Assembly (NCBI GenBank): GCA_005880175.1
Contig: VBJR01000025.1
Span: forward strand, 22,976-34,125
Reading direction: 5' to 3'
Length of the DNA: 11,150 nucleotides
Source: Chloroflexota bacterium
GTDB lineage: Bacteria; Chloroflexota; Dormibacteria; Dormibacterales; Dormibacteraceae
Shown here in pieces: positions 1 through 6,678 of this stretch (position 1 is the first letter of the stretch; every line of letters begins with the position of its first letter). The notes below the pieces were generated by a model, which was not told the origin of the DNA, did not search any database, and saw only the letters and a list, made by a program, of their open reading frames with translations. The translations under genes and the position numbers were made by a program.

Positions 1-917
1 ATCGCTCGCGAGGGGTCGTCGAAGTCCCAGTGGGGATAGTCGGACGAGAACAGCAGCAGGTGCTCGGCGTCGCCCCACGCCCAGATCCGGGCCAGGTCCG
101 CGAACGCCTCCGGCTCGTCCACCGGCTGGCTGGAGAAGCGGACGTGGTCCCGCAGGTGGCTGGACGGGCGGGCCCGGAGGTGGGGCACCTCGCCGCCGAG
201 CTTCTCCCAGTTGCGGTCCAGCCGGGACACCAGGGGCGCGTAGATGCTGAACCCGGCCTCCACGAACACGAAGCGCAGCGCCGGGAAGCGCTCGAAGGCC
301 CCCGAGCTCAGCAGGCTCACCAGGTGGTGGGCGACGAACATCGGGTGGCCGATGCCGTTGTACTCGGGATACCGCTGCATCACGCCGACCGGCGTGTGGT
401 AGGTCTCGGCGCCGACGTTGGAGTGGAGCGCGACCGGGAGCCCCGCGCGGCAGGCCGCCTCCCACAGCGGGTCGAACTGCGGCGAGCCGTACGGGGCGCC
501 GGCGTGGTGGGGGACGAGCACCTGCACGAAGCGCGGGTCGCCGGCCCACTTCTCGACCTCGCGCACCGCGGCCGGCACGTTGTTCACGGCGGCCGAGTAC
601 GCGGCGTTGAGGTCGGGGTCGAGGAGCGGGCAGAAGTGCTCGCCGACCGGGATGTTGATCGCCAGGTCCACGCCCGCCTCGACGAAGAGCTGGCGGCCGG
701 CGAGCGCCGGGTCGGAGCCGGTCGGGCCCTCCGCCGGCTTCGCGTCGAGCCGCATCGCGCCCGTGTACGGGTTGTAGACCGGCGCCTTGGTCAGCGCCCG
801 GTGGAGGTTGCGCCGGCTGCGCCAGGGCTCGGGCAGGTGCTCCGTGATCGCCTCCGCGGCGACCGGCTTGAAGTGGACGTCGCAGTCGATGACCCGGATC
901 GGCCGTTCTTCCCGCAC
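1..917 (-). CDS. Amidohydrolase-2 family metal-dependent hydrolase (3' end off the window)
   Basis: The minus-strand frame is open from a GTG at 917 to the left edge, giving 305 codons without a stop. Visible motifs are those of the amidohydrolase-2 (ACMSD-like) TIM-barrel family: a DVH metal motif at residues 13-15 in IDCDVHF, PHH at 136-138, ALHSN with His165, a GHPMF(V)AHH stretch with His197/198, and SSDYPHWD with the conserved barrel-end Asp at 293. Members hydrolyse C-N or C-C bonds or decarboxylate cyclic acids; which applies here cannot be told. The start is chosen because AGGAGG (923-928) lies 5 nt upstream; the GTG at 923 overlaps that site. The gene lies 151 nt downstream of the Rieske gene on the same strand, a pairing I recall from other actinobacterial genomes. 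The missing C-terminus is simply outside the window. Family call firm, substrate unknown. Confidence 0.9.
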   Translation of the reverse strand, partial: MREERPIRVIDCDVHFKPVAAEAITEHLPEPWRSRRNLHRALTKAPVYNPYTGAMRLDAKPAEGPTGSDPALAGRQLFVEAGVDLAINIPVGEHFCPLLDPDLNAAYSAAVNNVPAAVREVEKWAGDPRFVQVLVPHHAGAPYGSPQFDPLWEAACRAGLPVALHSNVGAETYHTPVGVMQRYPEYNGIGHPMFVAHHLVSLLSSGAFERFPALRFVFVEAGFSIYAPLVSRLDRNWEKLGGEVPHLRARPSSHLRDHVRFSSQPVDEPEAFADLARIWAWGDAEHLLLFSSDYPHWDFDDPSRA

Positions 918-922
918 TGTCA

Positions 923-928
923 CCTCCT
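923..928 (-). promoter_or_regulatory. Strong Shine-Dalgarno site of the amidohydrolase
   Basis: On the minus strand AGGAGG is followed by 5 nt and then GTG at 917. This is one of only two strong ribosome sites seen before a gene in the window, and both precede genes that are second in their unit. It decides the GTG at 917 over the GTG at 923. Confidence 0.75.
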
Positions 929-933
929 CAGAT

Positions 934-1019
934 GAGTGGATCCGAACTCCACGCCCTGGCGAGCGGCGCCGACTCGGAACGGGTTGCCACCTGTGATCTC
1001 TTTCGATCCACTCGGATCG
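934..1019. repeat. Inverted repeats in the Rieske-amidohydrolase spacer
   Basis: The 151-nt spacer (918-1068) contains a perfect small stem, CGATCC-ACTC-GGATCG (1004-1019). It also has a longer-range inverted repeat: GAGTGGATC (934-942) complements GATCCACTC (1005-1013). A further GTGATC (993-998) pairs with GATCAC (1019-1024), as an alternative to the small stem. These could fold in the intergenic RNA or be protein sites; the stem is too weak and lacks a T-run, so it is not a standard terminator. No gene is seen in the spacer. Confidence 0.4.
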
Positions 1020-1068
1020 ATCACCGGCGCCACCCTGGTTTCCAGGCGTCGGCGGATTGGAATCGACC

Positions 1069-1455
1069 TCACGCCTCGAGCACCACGAGGCCGTCCTCCG
1101 TCGTGACCCGGAACGTCTCCACCTCCACCCGGTACGTCGCGACGCGCATCCGGGACGTGAACACGGTCCGGCCGGTCGTGATGTCGAACTCCCAGCGGTG
1201 CCAGGGGCAGCGCACGATCTCGCCGTCGCGGACCCACGCGAACGAGGGCGCTGCCCCCGGCTCCTGGACCGCGACCGTGGTCCCGGTGATCGGGCCGGAG
1301 CAGAGCGGGCCGCCCTGGTGCGGGCACACGTTCTTCAGCGCGTAGTAGGTGCCGCGCACGTTGAACACCCCGATCCCCTGTGGGTTGTTCGCCGGGACGA
1401 TCCGGACGGACCCGGGCGGGAGCTCCGACACCCTGCCGACCACATAGCGCGTCAC
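1069..1455 (-). CDS. Small Rieske [2Fe-2S] ferredoxin-type protein
   Basis: This 128-residue protein is a single Rieske domain. The cluster ligands are present in the two usual boxes: Cys44-Pro-His46 in CPHQGGPLC and Cys83-Pro-Trp-His86 in CPWHRWEFD. There is no catalytic ring-hydroxylase domain, signal peptide or membrane segment, so it is a soluble electron carrier or an accessory subunit. About 20 extra residues (roughly 55-80) separate the two boxes compared with compact ferredoxins. The GTG start at 1455 opens directly after GTACTAC; the ATG at 1468 is out of frame. It diverges from the FMN oxidase, with 18 nt between start codons, and is followed by the amidohydrolase, so it is first gene of that unit. 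Its partner oxidoreductase is not evident in the window. Confidence 0.9.
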   Translation of the reverse strand: MTRYVVGRVSELPPGSVRIVPANNPQGIGVFNVRGTYYALKNVCPHQGGPLCSGPITGTTVAVQEPGAAPSFAWVRDGEIVRCPWHRWEFDITTGRTVFTSRMRVATYRVEVETFRVTTEDGLVVLEA

Positions 1456-1476
1456 GTAGTACCGTCATATCATATG
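1452..1476. promoter_or_regulatory. Divergent promoter/operator, motif site 1
   Basis: Only 18 nt (1456-1473) separate the GTG of the Rieske gene from the ATG of the FMN oxidase. The stretch holds one copy of the 14-bp cluster motif, TCACGTAGTACCGT (1452-1465), with core GTA-G-TAC. It also holds an 11-bp palindrome CATATCATATG (1466-1476) that includes the oxidase start codon. On the plus strand TACCGT (1460-1465) is a TANNNT match 8 nt before the ATG; on the minus strand TATGAT (1474-1469) is a good -10 with 13 nt to the GTG. No ribosome site fits in the gap on the plus strand, consistent with a leaderless mRNA. The promoter reading is inference; the motif and palindrome are seen directly. 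Confidence 0.55.
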
Positions 1477-2646
1477 CTCGACGATCTGGTCTGCGTCGCC
1501 GACTTCCGGCGGGCCGCGCGCCGGCGCCTGCCCACCGCGATCTTCGACTTCGTGGACGGCGCGGCCGGCCACGAGCTCACGATGCGCGGCAACGAGGAGG
1601 CGCACCGCCACTACGCCCTCCGGCCGCGGCTGCTGACCGACGTGTCGAGCCTGGACCCGGGCCTCGACCTGCTCGGGCGCCGCCTGGAGGTGCCGCTCCT
1701 GCTCGGCCCGTCGGGCATGCAGCGGCTCGTCCACCCCGAGGGCGAGCTGGCGGCGGTGCGAGCGGCCGCCCGGGCCGGCGCCGGGTACGTCCTGAGCGTG
1801 GGCGCCAGCCGCACGCTGGAGGAGGTCGCCGACGCCGGCCGGGGCGCCGTGCTCTGGTTCCAGGTCTACCTGTGGGAGTCCAGGCGGTGGACCGAGGACC
1901 TGGTGCGCCGGGCGCGGGACGCCGGCTACGCGGCGCTGTGCGTCACCGTGGACTCGAAGGCGCCCGGCGCCCGCAAGTACCGCGACCTGCGCAACGGCCT
2001 GGTCGCCGGGCCCCGGATCGACCTCCGCTCCTCGCTGGACGCCGTGCGTCGTCCCCGGTGGCTGGCGGGGTACCTGCTCTCGCCGCCCATCCGCGCCGTC
2101 CACCTGGTCGAGGACGACCGGCTGGGGGTGTCGCTGTTCCGGAGCCCGGCCGTGATCCAGCGCCGGATGTCGCCGGCCGCGACGTGGGACGAGATCGGCT
2201 GGCTGCGGCGGGCGTGGGACGGACCGCTGGTGGTCAAGGGGGTCCTGACCCCCGAGGACGCGCGCGAGGCGTTCGCCCGCGGCGCCGACGCGATCATCTG
2301 CTCGAACCACGGCGGGCGGGTCCTGGACGGCGATCCCCCGACGCTCCTGGCCCTGCCGGCGGTCGCCGAGGTGGCGGCCGCGGCGGGCCGCACCGTCCTC
2401 GTGGACGGCGGCATCCGGACCGGCGCCGACGTCGTCCGCGCGATCGCGCTGGGCGCCGCCGCCTGCCTGGTCGCCCGGCCGTTCTGGTGGGGGCTGGCCG
2501 CCGGCGGCGAGGCCGGGGTGCATGCTGTGCTCGACATCCTCCGCCGCGAGCTGGTGAGCACGATGACGATGCTGGGCCGGCCGACGCTCGGCGACGTCGA
2601 CGGGAGCGCGGTCGAGCGGATGCCGTTCCCGTTCCCATCTCCGTAA
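1474..2646 (+). CDS. FMN-dependent alpha-hydroxy-acid oxidase/dehydrogenase (LldD/glycolate-oxidase family), paralog A
   Basis: At 390 residues this is a full-length member of the FMN alpha-hydroxy-acid dehydrogenase family, which oxidises 2-hydroxy acids to 2-oxo acids. Conserved features are QVY with Tyr132, TVD, VVKGV with Lys255, the catalytic pair His279 and Arg282 in SNHGGR, VDGG with Asp311, and ARPFWWGLAAGG with Arg335. The position of substrate-binding Tyr24 in spinach glycolate oxidase is Phe26 here (IFDFVDG), and the usual PRLGRR-type stretch after TVD is altered. Substrate preference may therefore differ from lactate or glycolate. It lacks the SNHGGNN form I recall for the mycofactocin protein MftD. 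No membrane anchor is seen. It diverges from the Rieske gene and ends 18 nt before the hydratase. A second family member lies at 4475-5515. Family certain, substrate unknown. Confidence 0.92.
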   Translation: MLDDLVCVADFRRAARRRLPTAIFDFVDGAAGHELTMRGNEEAHRHYALRPRLLTDVSSLDPGLDLLGRRLEVPLLLGPSGMQRLVHPEGELAAVRAAARAGAGYVLSVGASRTLEEVADAGRGAVLWFQVYLWESRRWTEDLVRRARDAGYAALCVTVDSKAPGARKYRDLRNGLVAGPRIDLRSSLDAVRRPRWLAGYLLSPPIRAVHLVEDDRLGVSLFRSPAVIQRRMSPAATWDEIGWLRRAWDGPLVVKGVLTPEDAREAFARGADAIICSNHGGRVLDGDPPTLLALPAVAEVAAAAGRTVLVDGGIRTGADVVRAIALGAAACLVARPFWWGLAAGGEAGVHAVLDILRRELVSTMTMLGRPTLGDVDGSAVERMPFPFPSP

Positions 2647-2664
2647 TCTCGTATTATCGTTTGG
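2647..2664 (+). promoter_or_regulatory. Promoter of the hydratase-cyclase unit, motif site 2
   Basis: The gap after the oxidase stop carries TCTCGTATTATCGT (2647-2660), which matches site 3 in 12 of 14 positions. TATTAT (2652-2657) is a near-perfect -10 placed 7 nt before the ATG at 2665, the spacing expected if transcription starts at the start codon. There is no Shine-Dalgarno sequence. This makes the hydratase likely to have its own leaderless promoter despite following the oxidase by only 18 nt. Confidence 0.6.
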
Positions 2665-3561
2665 ATGTCTCGAACCGACATGCCGAACGGCGCGATCTAC
2701 GTGGAACGGGAGCCGCCGGTCGCGCGCATCGTCTTCGACCGCCCCGAGCAGAACAACCCGATGAACGACGAGTGGCGGGCCGACCTGGAGGCCGCGCTGG
2801 AGTCGCTGCGCCCCGACGCCGAGGTCGCGGTCGTCATCGTCAAGGGCAACGGGCGGAGCCTCAGCAGCGGCGGCGACCTCCAGGCCCTCAACGGCGTGTT
2901 CGGCGGCTCCCGCTACGACGACCGCCAGAACAGCCTGCGCATCGGCCGCTTCCTGTACCGCACGCTGTGGCAGTACCCCAAGCCGATCGTCCTCCAGGTG
3001 CACGGCTACTGCATCGGCGGCGGCATCTCGCTGATGGGCGCGTCGGACGTCGTCGTGATCGCGGAGGAGGCCCGGATCGGGAGCCCGGAGGCGCGCGCGC
3101 TGGGCTTCGAGCCGTTCCTCGGCTTCTGGGCCCTCACGCTCGGACCGCGCTGGACGAAGCTCCTGGTGTTCACCGGGGACTCGATCGACGGCAGGACCGC
3201 GGAGCAGATCGGCATGGTCAGCAAGGCGGTGCCGGGCAGCCAGCTGGAGAGCTACGTCGAGTGGCTGGCGGCGCGGATCGCGGCGGTCGGCGTGGAGACG
3301 CTGTCGATCCAGAAGGAGGCGGTCAACTCGGCGTTCGAGATCCTCGGCATGGAGGCCATGCTGAAGTCGACCATGGTCTACAACCACCTGGCGCACGGCA
3401 CGGACCGGGCCGGCGCGTTCCTGGAGAAGATCAGGGACGAGGGCATCCGCGAGGCCGTGACGTGGCGGGACGCGCCGTTCGGAGGCGCCCAGCGGATGGG
3501 CGGGCGGATGCCGCTGGTGGACGGGCCGGAGCCGCCGCCGGAGCCCTCGCCCGAAGGATGA
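2665..3561 (+). CDS. Enoyl-CoA hydratase/isomerase (crotonase) family protein
   Basis: This 298-residue protein has the crotonase fold: DRPEQNNPMND near the N-terminus, the first oxyanion-hole segment SLSSGGDL (65-72), the second in HGYCIGGGISLMGASD (113-128), and IGSPEARALGF with Glu142, which corresponds to Glu144 of rat mitochondrial hydratase. The second catalytic acid (Glu164 in rat) appears absent: the equivalent stretch reads PRWTKLLVFTG (161-171). A classic syn-hydratase mechanism is thus uncertain, and isomerase, hydrolase or lyase chemistry on an acyl-CoA remains open. The C-terminal tail is rich in Pro and Glu (GPEPPPEPSPEG). The ATG at 2665 fits the -10 at 2652-2657; an internal Met at 2680 is the alternative. 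It overlaps the cyclase gene by 4 nt. Family firm, reaction uncertain. Confidence 0.9.
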   Translation: MSRTDMPNGAIYVEREPPVARIVFDRPEQNNPMNDEWRADLEAALESLRPDAEVAVVIVKGNGRSLSSGGDLQALNGVFGGSRYDDRQNSLRIGRFLYRTLWQYPKPIVLQVHGYCIGGGISLMGASDVVVIAEEARIGSPEARALGFEPFLGFWALTLGPRWTKLLVFTGDSIDGRTAEQIGMVSKAVPGSQLESYVEWLAARIAAVGVETLSIQKEAVNSAFEILGMEAMLKSTMVYNHLAHGTDRAGAFLEKIRDEGIREAVTWRDAPFGGAQRMGGRMPLVDGPEPPPEPSPEG

Positions 3562-4478
3562 CCGGGGCGCCGCTGCCGCGGTTCGACGAGCTGCCGCTGC
3601 TGGGCGGCCTCGGCCTGCGCCACGCGTGGGGCGTGTTCGGCGAGGACGACGAGCTCGGGACGCTCAACCTGCTCACGCCAGAGCGGGTGCGGGAGGCGCT
3701 GGCCCTGCCGCGGGAGGGGGTCTCGTTCAACCTCACGCTGCCGCTGGCCGCGTTCGACCCGCCGTTCTACGGCCGCGACCCGCTCGTCCACACGATCTTC
3801 CGGGTCGATCGCAACTACCACGACGACCGGCTGGACAACGTCTTCCCGCAGGCCTCGACGCACTGGGACGGGCTCCGGCACATGCGGGCGCGGGAGCACG
3901 GGTTCTGGGGCGGCGTCACCGACGATCCCGAGCCCGGCGCCGGTCGGCTCGGCATCGAGCGGTGGGCCGAGCGCGGGATCGTCGGCCGGGGCGTCCTGCT
4001 CGACGTCGAGGGCGGCGACCCGTTCGCCAGCCGCTCGATCTCCCCGGAGGAGCTGGAGGCGGCCGCGGGCCGGCAGGGCGTCGAGCTGCGCCCGGGCGAC
4101 GTGCTCTGCGTGCGCACCGGGTGGATGGCTCGGTACCGCAGGCTCGACGCGGACGAGCGGCGCCGGGCGGCGACGTCGCACGCGTTCGCCGGCCTGGCGG
4201 CGGGCGAGGAGATGGCGCGCTGGCTGTGGGACCACCGCTTCGCCGCCGTCGCGTGCGACAACCCCGCCGTCGAGGTGTCGCCCGGCGATCGCGACGTCGG
4301 CTCGCTGCACCGGCGCCTGCTGCCGCTGCTCGGCTTCGCGCTGGGCGAGCTGTTCGACCTCGACGCGCTGGCGCGGGCGGCCGTCCGCGACGGGCGCTGG
4401 GACTTCCTGTTCGTGTCGGTGCCGCTGAACCTCGCCGGCGGCGCCGGGTCGCCGGCGAACGCGATCGCGATCCGCTAA
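3558..4478 (+). CDS. Cyclase-family (kynurenine-formamidase-like) metal hydrolase
   Basis: This 306-residue protein belongs to the cyclase family that includes bacterial kynurenine formamidase and isatin hydrolase. The metal motif is seen as STHWDGLRH with His102, Asp104 and His108. The N-terminal W-G-x-x-x-x-D-D-E-L-G-T-L-N-L-L-T-P stretch (24-41) is typical of actinobacterial members. Members hydrolyse amides or cyclic carbonyl compounds using a divalent metal; kynurenine itself is not implied. The ATG overlaps the preceding stop (ATGA at 3558-3561), so translation is probably coupled to the hydratase. Its TAA overlaps by 4 nt the TAG of the convergent oxidase gene, leaving no room for a separate terminator. 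Family call firm, substrate unknown. Confidence 0.9.
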   Translation: MTGAPLPRFDELPLLGGLGLRHAWGVFGEDDELGTLNLLTPERVREALALPREGVSFNLTLPLAAFDPPFYGRDPLVHTIFRVDRNYHDDRLDNVFPQASTHWDGLRHMRAREHGFWGGVTDDPEPGAGRLGIERWAERGIVGRGVLLDVEGGDPFASRSISPEELEAAAGRQGVELRPGDVLCVRTGWMARYRRLDADERRRAATSHAFAGLAAGEEMARWLWDHRFAAVACDNPAVEVSPGDRDVGSLHRRLLPLLGFALGELFDLDALARAAVRDGRWDFLFVSVPLNLAGGAGSPANAIAIR

Positions 4479-5515
4479 GCGCGCGGCGCGAAGCGCCGGT
4501 CGACGTGGGCCGGGCCCAGCTCGGCTGGCGAACCGGCGCCGAGCAGCAGCAGCGTCCGGGCGAGCTCGGAGCCGAGCGCACCGAGGTAGGCGCCCACCGT
4601 CTCGCGGCCGCCCGCCGCCAGCGCCCACATCGCCGCCTTGCCCACGCCGACGGCGCCGGCGCCGAGGGCCAGCGCGAGCGCCACGTCGGTGCTCGTGCGG
4701 ACGCCGCCGTCCAGCACCACGACGGCCCTGCCGGCGACCGCCTCCGCCACCTCGGGGAGCGCGTCGATGGTGGCCAGGCAGCCGTCGAGCTGGCGCGCCC
4801 CGTGGTTGGAGACGACGATCCCCTGGACGCCGTGCGCGACGGCCAGGCTCGCGTCCTCGGCCGTCATGATCCCCTTCACGAGCAGGGGCAGCCCCGACCG
4901 CGATCGCAGCCACTCGATGTCCGCCCACGTCGCCGGCTTCGCGTAGACGGCCGGGTTGGCGTAGCCGCCCCGGACCGCCTCCTCGGACGCCGTGGGGACG
5001 CCGACGCCGTGGCGCAGGTTGCGGCGGCGCAGCGCGGCCACCGGCACGTCGACCGTGACGCAGGCGGCCAGGTAGCCGAGCCGCTCGGCGTCCTCGACCA
5101 GCCGGGCGGCCGCGTCCCGGTCGTTCAGGTAGACCTGGCACACGAGCGCGTCGCCCGGCAGCTCCAGCGTGTCGACCGAGCTGGCCGACACCATGTAGCC
5201 GACCCCGGCGGCCGCGGCCCCGGCCGCCGCCTCCCGCACGCCGCCCGGCCAGGCGAGCTCGTGCGAGGGGCCGCCCATGGGCGAGACGAGCACGGGCGCG
5301 TTCAGCCGGCGCCCGAAGAGGAAGGTCTCCGTCGTCGCCGACTCGACGCCGGTCAGGACGCGGGGCCGGAGGCGGAGCCTCGCGAAGGCGGCGCGGTTCT
5401 CGCGCAGCGTCAGCTCCTCGCCGGCGCCGCCGGCGATGTAGTCGTAGGCCGCGGGCGTCAGACGACCGCGCGCGATCTCCTCCAGCTGGTCGGCGGACAG
5501 CCACGACGGCAGCAT
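4475..5515 (-). CDS. FMN-dependent alpha-hydroxy-acid oxidase/dehydrogenase, paralog B
   Basis: This 346-residue protein is the second FMN alpha-hydroxy-acid dehydrogenase of the window. It keeps YDYIAGGA with Tyr26 (equivalent to spinach Tyr24), QVY with Tyr129, VKGI with Lys214, the catalytic His238 and Arg241 in SNHGARQLD (identical to glycolate oxidase here) and LDGG with Asp269. The phosphate-binding Arg of the usual GRP motif is Lys293 (GVGKAAMWALAAGG), an uncommon change. The start at 5515 gives the usual N-terminus (LSADQLEEIARGRL); an upstream in-frame ATG at 5551 would add a 12-residue extension and overlap the divergent gene, so it is not preferred. TATTAC lies 7 nt before the ATG on the minus strand. 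It diverges from the methyltransferase-like gene. More canonical than paralog A in the active site; substrate unknown. Confidence 0.92.
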   Translation of the reverse strand: MLPSWLSADQLEEIARGRLTPAAYDYIAGGAGEELTLRENRAAFARLRLRPRVLTGVESATTETFLFGRRLNAPVLVSPMGGPSHELAWPGGVREAAAGAAAAGVGYMVSASSVDTLELPGDALVCQVYLNDRDAAARLVEDAERLGYLAACVTVDVPVAALRRRNLRHGVGVPTASEEAVRGGYANPAVYAKPATWADIEWLRSRSGLPLLVKGIMTAEDASLAVAHGVQGIVVSNHGARQLDGCLATIDALPEVAEAVAGRAVVVLDGGVRTSTDVALALALGAGAVGVGKAAMWALAAGGRETVGAYLGALGSELARTLLLLGAGSPAELGPAHVDRRFAPRA

Positions 5516-5532
5516 GATTCTCGTAATATTGT
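5516..5532. promoter_or_regulatory. Divergent promoter/operator, motif site 3
   Basis: The 17-nt gap between divergent ATGs carries TCTCGTAATATTGT (5519-5532), 12 of 14 identical to site 2. On the minus strand TATTAC (5528-5523) is 7 nt from the oxidase ATG, the same layout as site 2. On the plus strand TAATAT (5524-5529) is 3 nt from the ATG at 5533 and 9 nt from an in-frame GTG at 5539. No ribosome site is present on either strand. One protein bound here could control both genes; that is inference. Confidence 0.6.
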
Positions 5533-6660
5533 ATGACAGTGATAGCGACAACTCACACCGGAAGCCTGCCCCGCCCGGCGGACCTGGCCGAGATGCTGCT
5601 CGCGCGGGAGCGCGGCGAGGAGGTGCCCGCGCTCGCGGCGCGCGTGGAGAGCGCGGTGGCCGACGTCGTGCGGCAGCAGGTGGAGGCCGGCATCGACCTG
5701 GTCAACGACGGCGAGATGGGGAAGATCGGCTTCGCGATGTACGTGAAGGACCGGCTGACCGGGTTCGACGGCGAGGGGGAGTGGGTCGGCCGCCGCCGCC
5801 CGGAGATGGAGGCGCACCCCGACTTCGCCGGCCGCTGGCAGGCGACCAACAACCAGGCCGTGCTCGCCAACCCGGCCTGCACGGGCCCGGTCGGCCCGCG
5901 GGACCCGGGCGCGATCGCGCGCGACATCGCGGTGCTGAAGTCGGCGGCCGCGGCGGCGGGCATCGGGGTAGACCGCCTGTTCCTGACGGCCGCCTCGCCG
6001 GGCGTGATCAGCCACTTCTTCGCGAACCATCACTACCCGACGCGGGAGGCGTTCCTGGGCGCGCTGGCGGACGCGATGCGGCCCGAGTACGAGGCGATCG
6101 CGGACGCGGGCATCATGCTCCAGCTCGACTGCCCGGACCTGGCGATGAGCCGGCACTCGGTGTTCGCTCACCTGGGCGTGGAGGGGTTCCGGCGGGAGGC
6201 GGAGCTGGCGGTGGACGCGCTCAACGCGGCGGTCGCCGGGATCCCGGCCGACCGCATGCGGCTGCACGTGTGCTGGGGCAACTACGAGGGCCCGCACGAC
6301 TACGACGTGGAGCTCGAGGACGTGATCGACGTGGTGCTCCGGGCCCGGCCGGCGGGGATCGGGCTGGAGGCCAGCAACCCGCGGCACGGCCACGAGTGGC
6401 GGGTGTTCGAGGACGTGCGGCTGCCGGACGACCGCTACCTGGTCCCGGGCGTGATCGACTCGACGAACAACTACGTCGAGCATCCCGAGCTGGTCACCCA
6501 GCGCCTGCGCAACTACGTTCGCGTCGTGGGCGCGGAGCGCGTGGTCGGCGGCTCGGACTGCGGCTTCGGCACGGTCGCGACGATGGCGATGGTGGCCCCG
6601 AGCATCACGTGGGCGAAGCTGCGCTCGCTGGTCGAGGGGGCGCGGCGGGCGTCCGAGTAG
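5533..6660 (+). CDS. MetE C-terminal-domain-like zinc methyl/alkyl transferase
   Basis: This 375-residue protein aligns with the catalytic C-terminal half of cobalamin-independent methionine synthase (about 750 residues in full) and lacks the N-terminal half. It begins with the family's THTGSLPRP. The zinc ligands are all seen: His245 and Cys247 (HVCWGNYEG), Glu279 (GLEASNPRHGHE) and Cys343 (GGSDCGFGT). Stand-alone proteins of this kind include core methyl transferases and epoxyalkane:coenzyme M transferase, and are often mislabelled as methionine synthase. Given its neighbours I infer a thiol-alkylation or demethylation step in catabolism rather than methionine synthesis. The start may be the ATG at 5533 or the GTG at 5539; neither has a ribosome site. 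Shares a divergent promoter with oxidase B. Confidence 0.88.
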   Translation: MTVIATTHTGSLPRPADLAEMLLARERGEEVPALAARVESAVADVVRQQVEAGIDLVNDGEMGKIGFAMYVKDRLTGFDGEGEWVGRRRPEMEAHPDFAGRWQATNNQAVLANPACTGPVGPRDPGAIARDIAVLKSAAAAAGIGVDRLFLTAASPGVISHFFANHHYPTREAFLGALADAMRPEYEAIADAGIMLQLDCPDLAMSRHSVFAHLGVEGFRREAELAVDALNAAVAGIPADRMRLHVCWGNYEGPHDYDVELEDVIDVVLRARPAGIGLEASNPRHGHEWRVFEDVRLPDDRYLVPGVIDSTNNYVEHPELVTQRLRNYVRVVGAERVVGGSDCGFGTVATMAMVAPSITWAKLRSLVEGARRASE

Positions 6661-6678
6661 ACCCTCCGGTACGGGCCG

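Noticed and set aside
30..935. Plus-strand open frame of about 300 codons opposite the amidohydrolase
   Set aside because: Composition is low-complexity Arg/Val/Glu/Gly, while the minus strand encodes a complete set of amidohydrolase motifs with a ribosome site.
1057..4478. Very long open frames running across the oxidase, hydratase and cyclase genes in other frames and on the minus strand
   Set aside because: They are Arg/Pro/Gly/Ala-rich mirror frames typical of high-GC DNA; the oxidase, hydratase and cyclase frames carry clear family motifs with matching starts and stops.
6661..6678. Terminator between the convergent methyltransferase-like and peptidase genes
   Set aside because: Only weak CCCT/AGGG pairing and no T-run on either strand.
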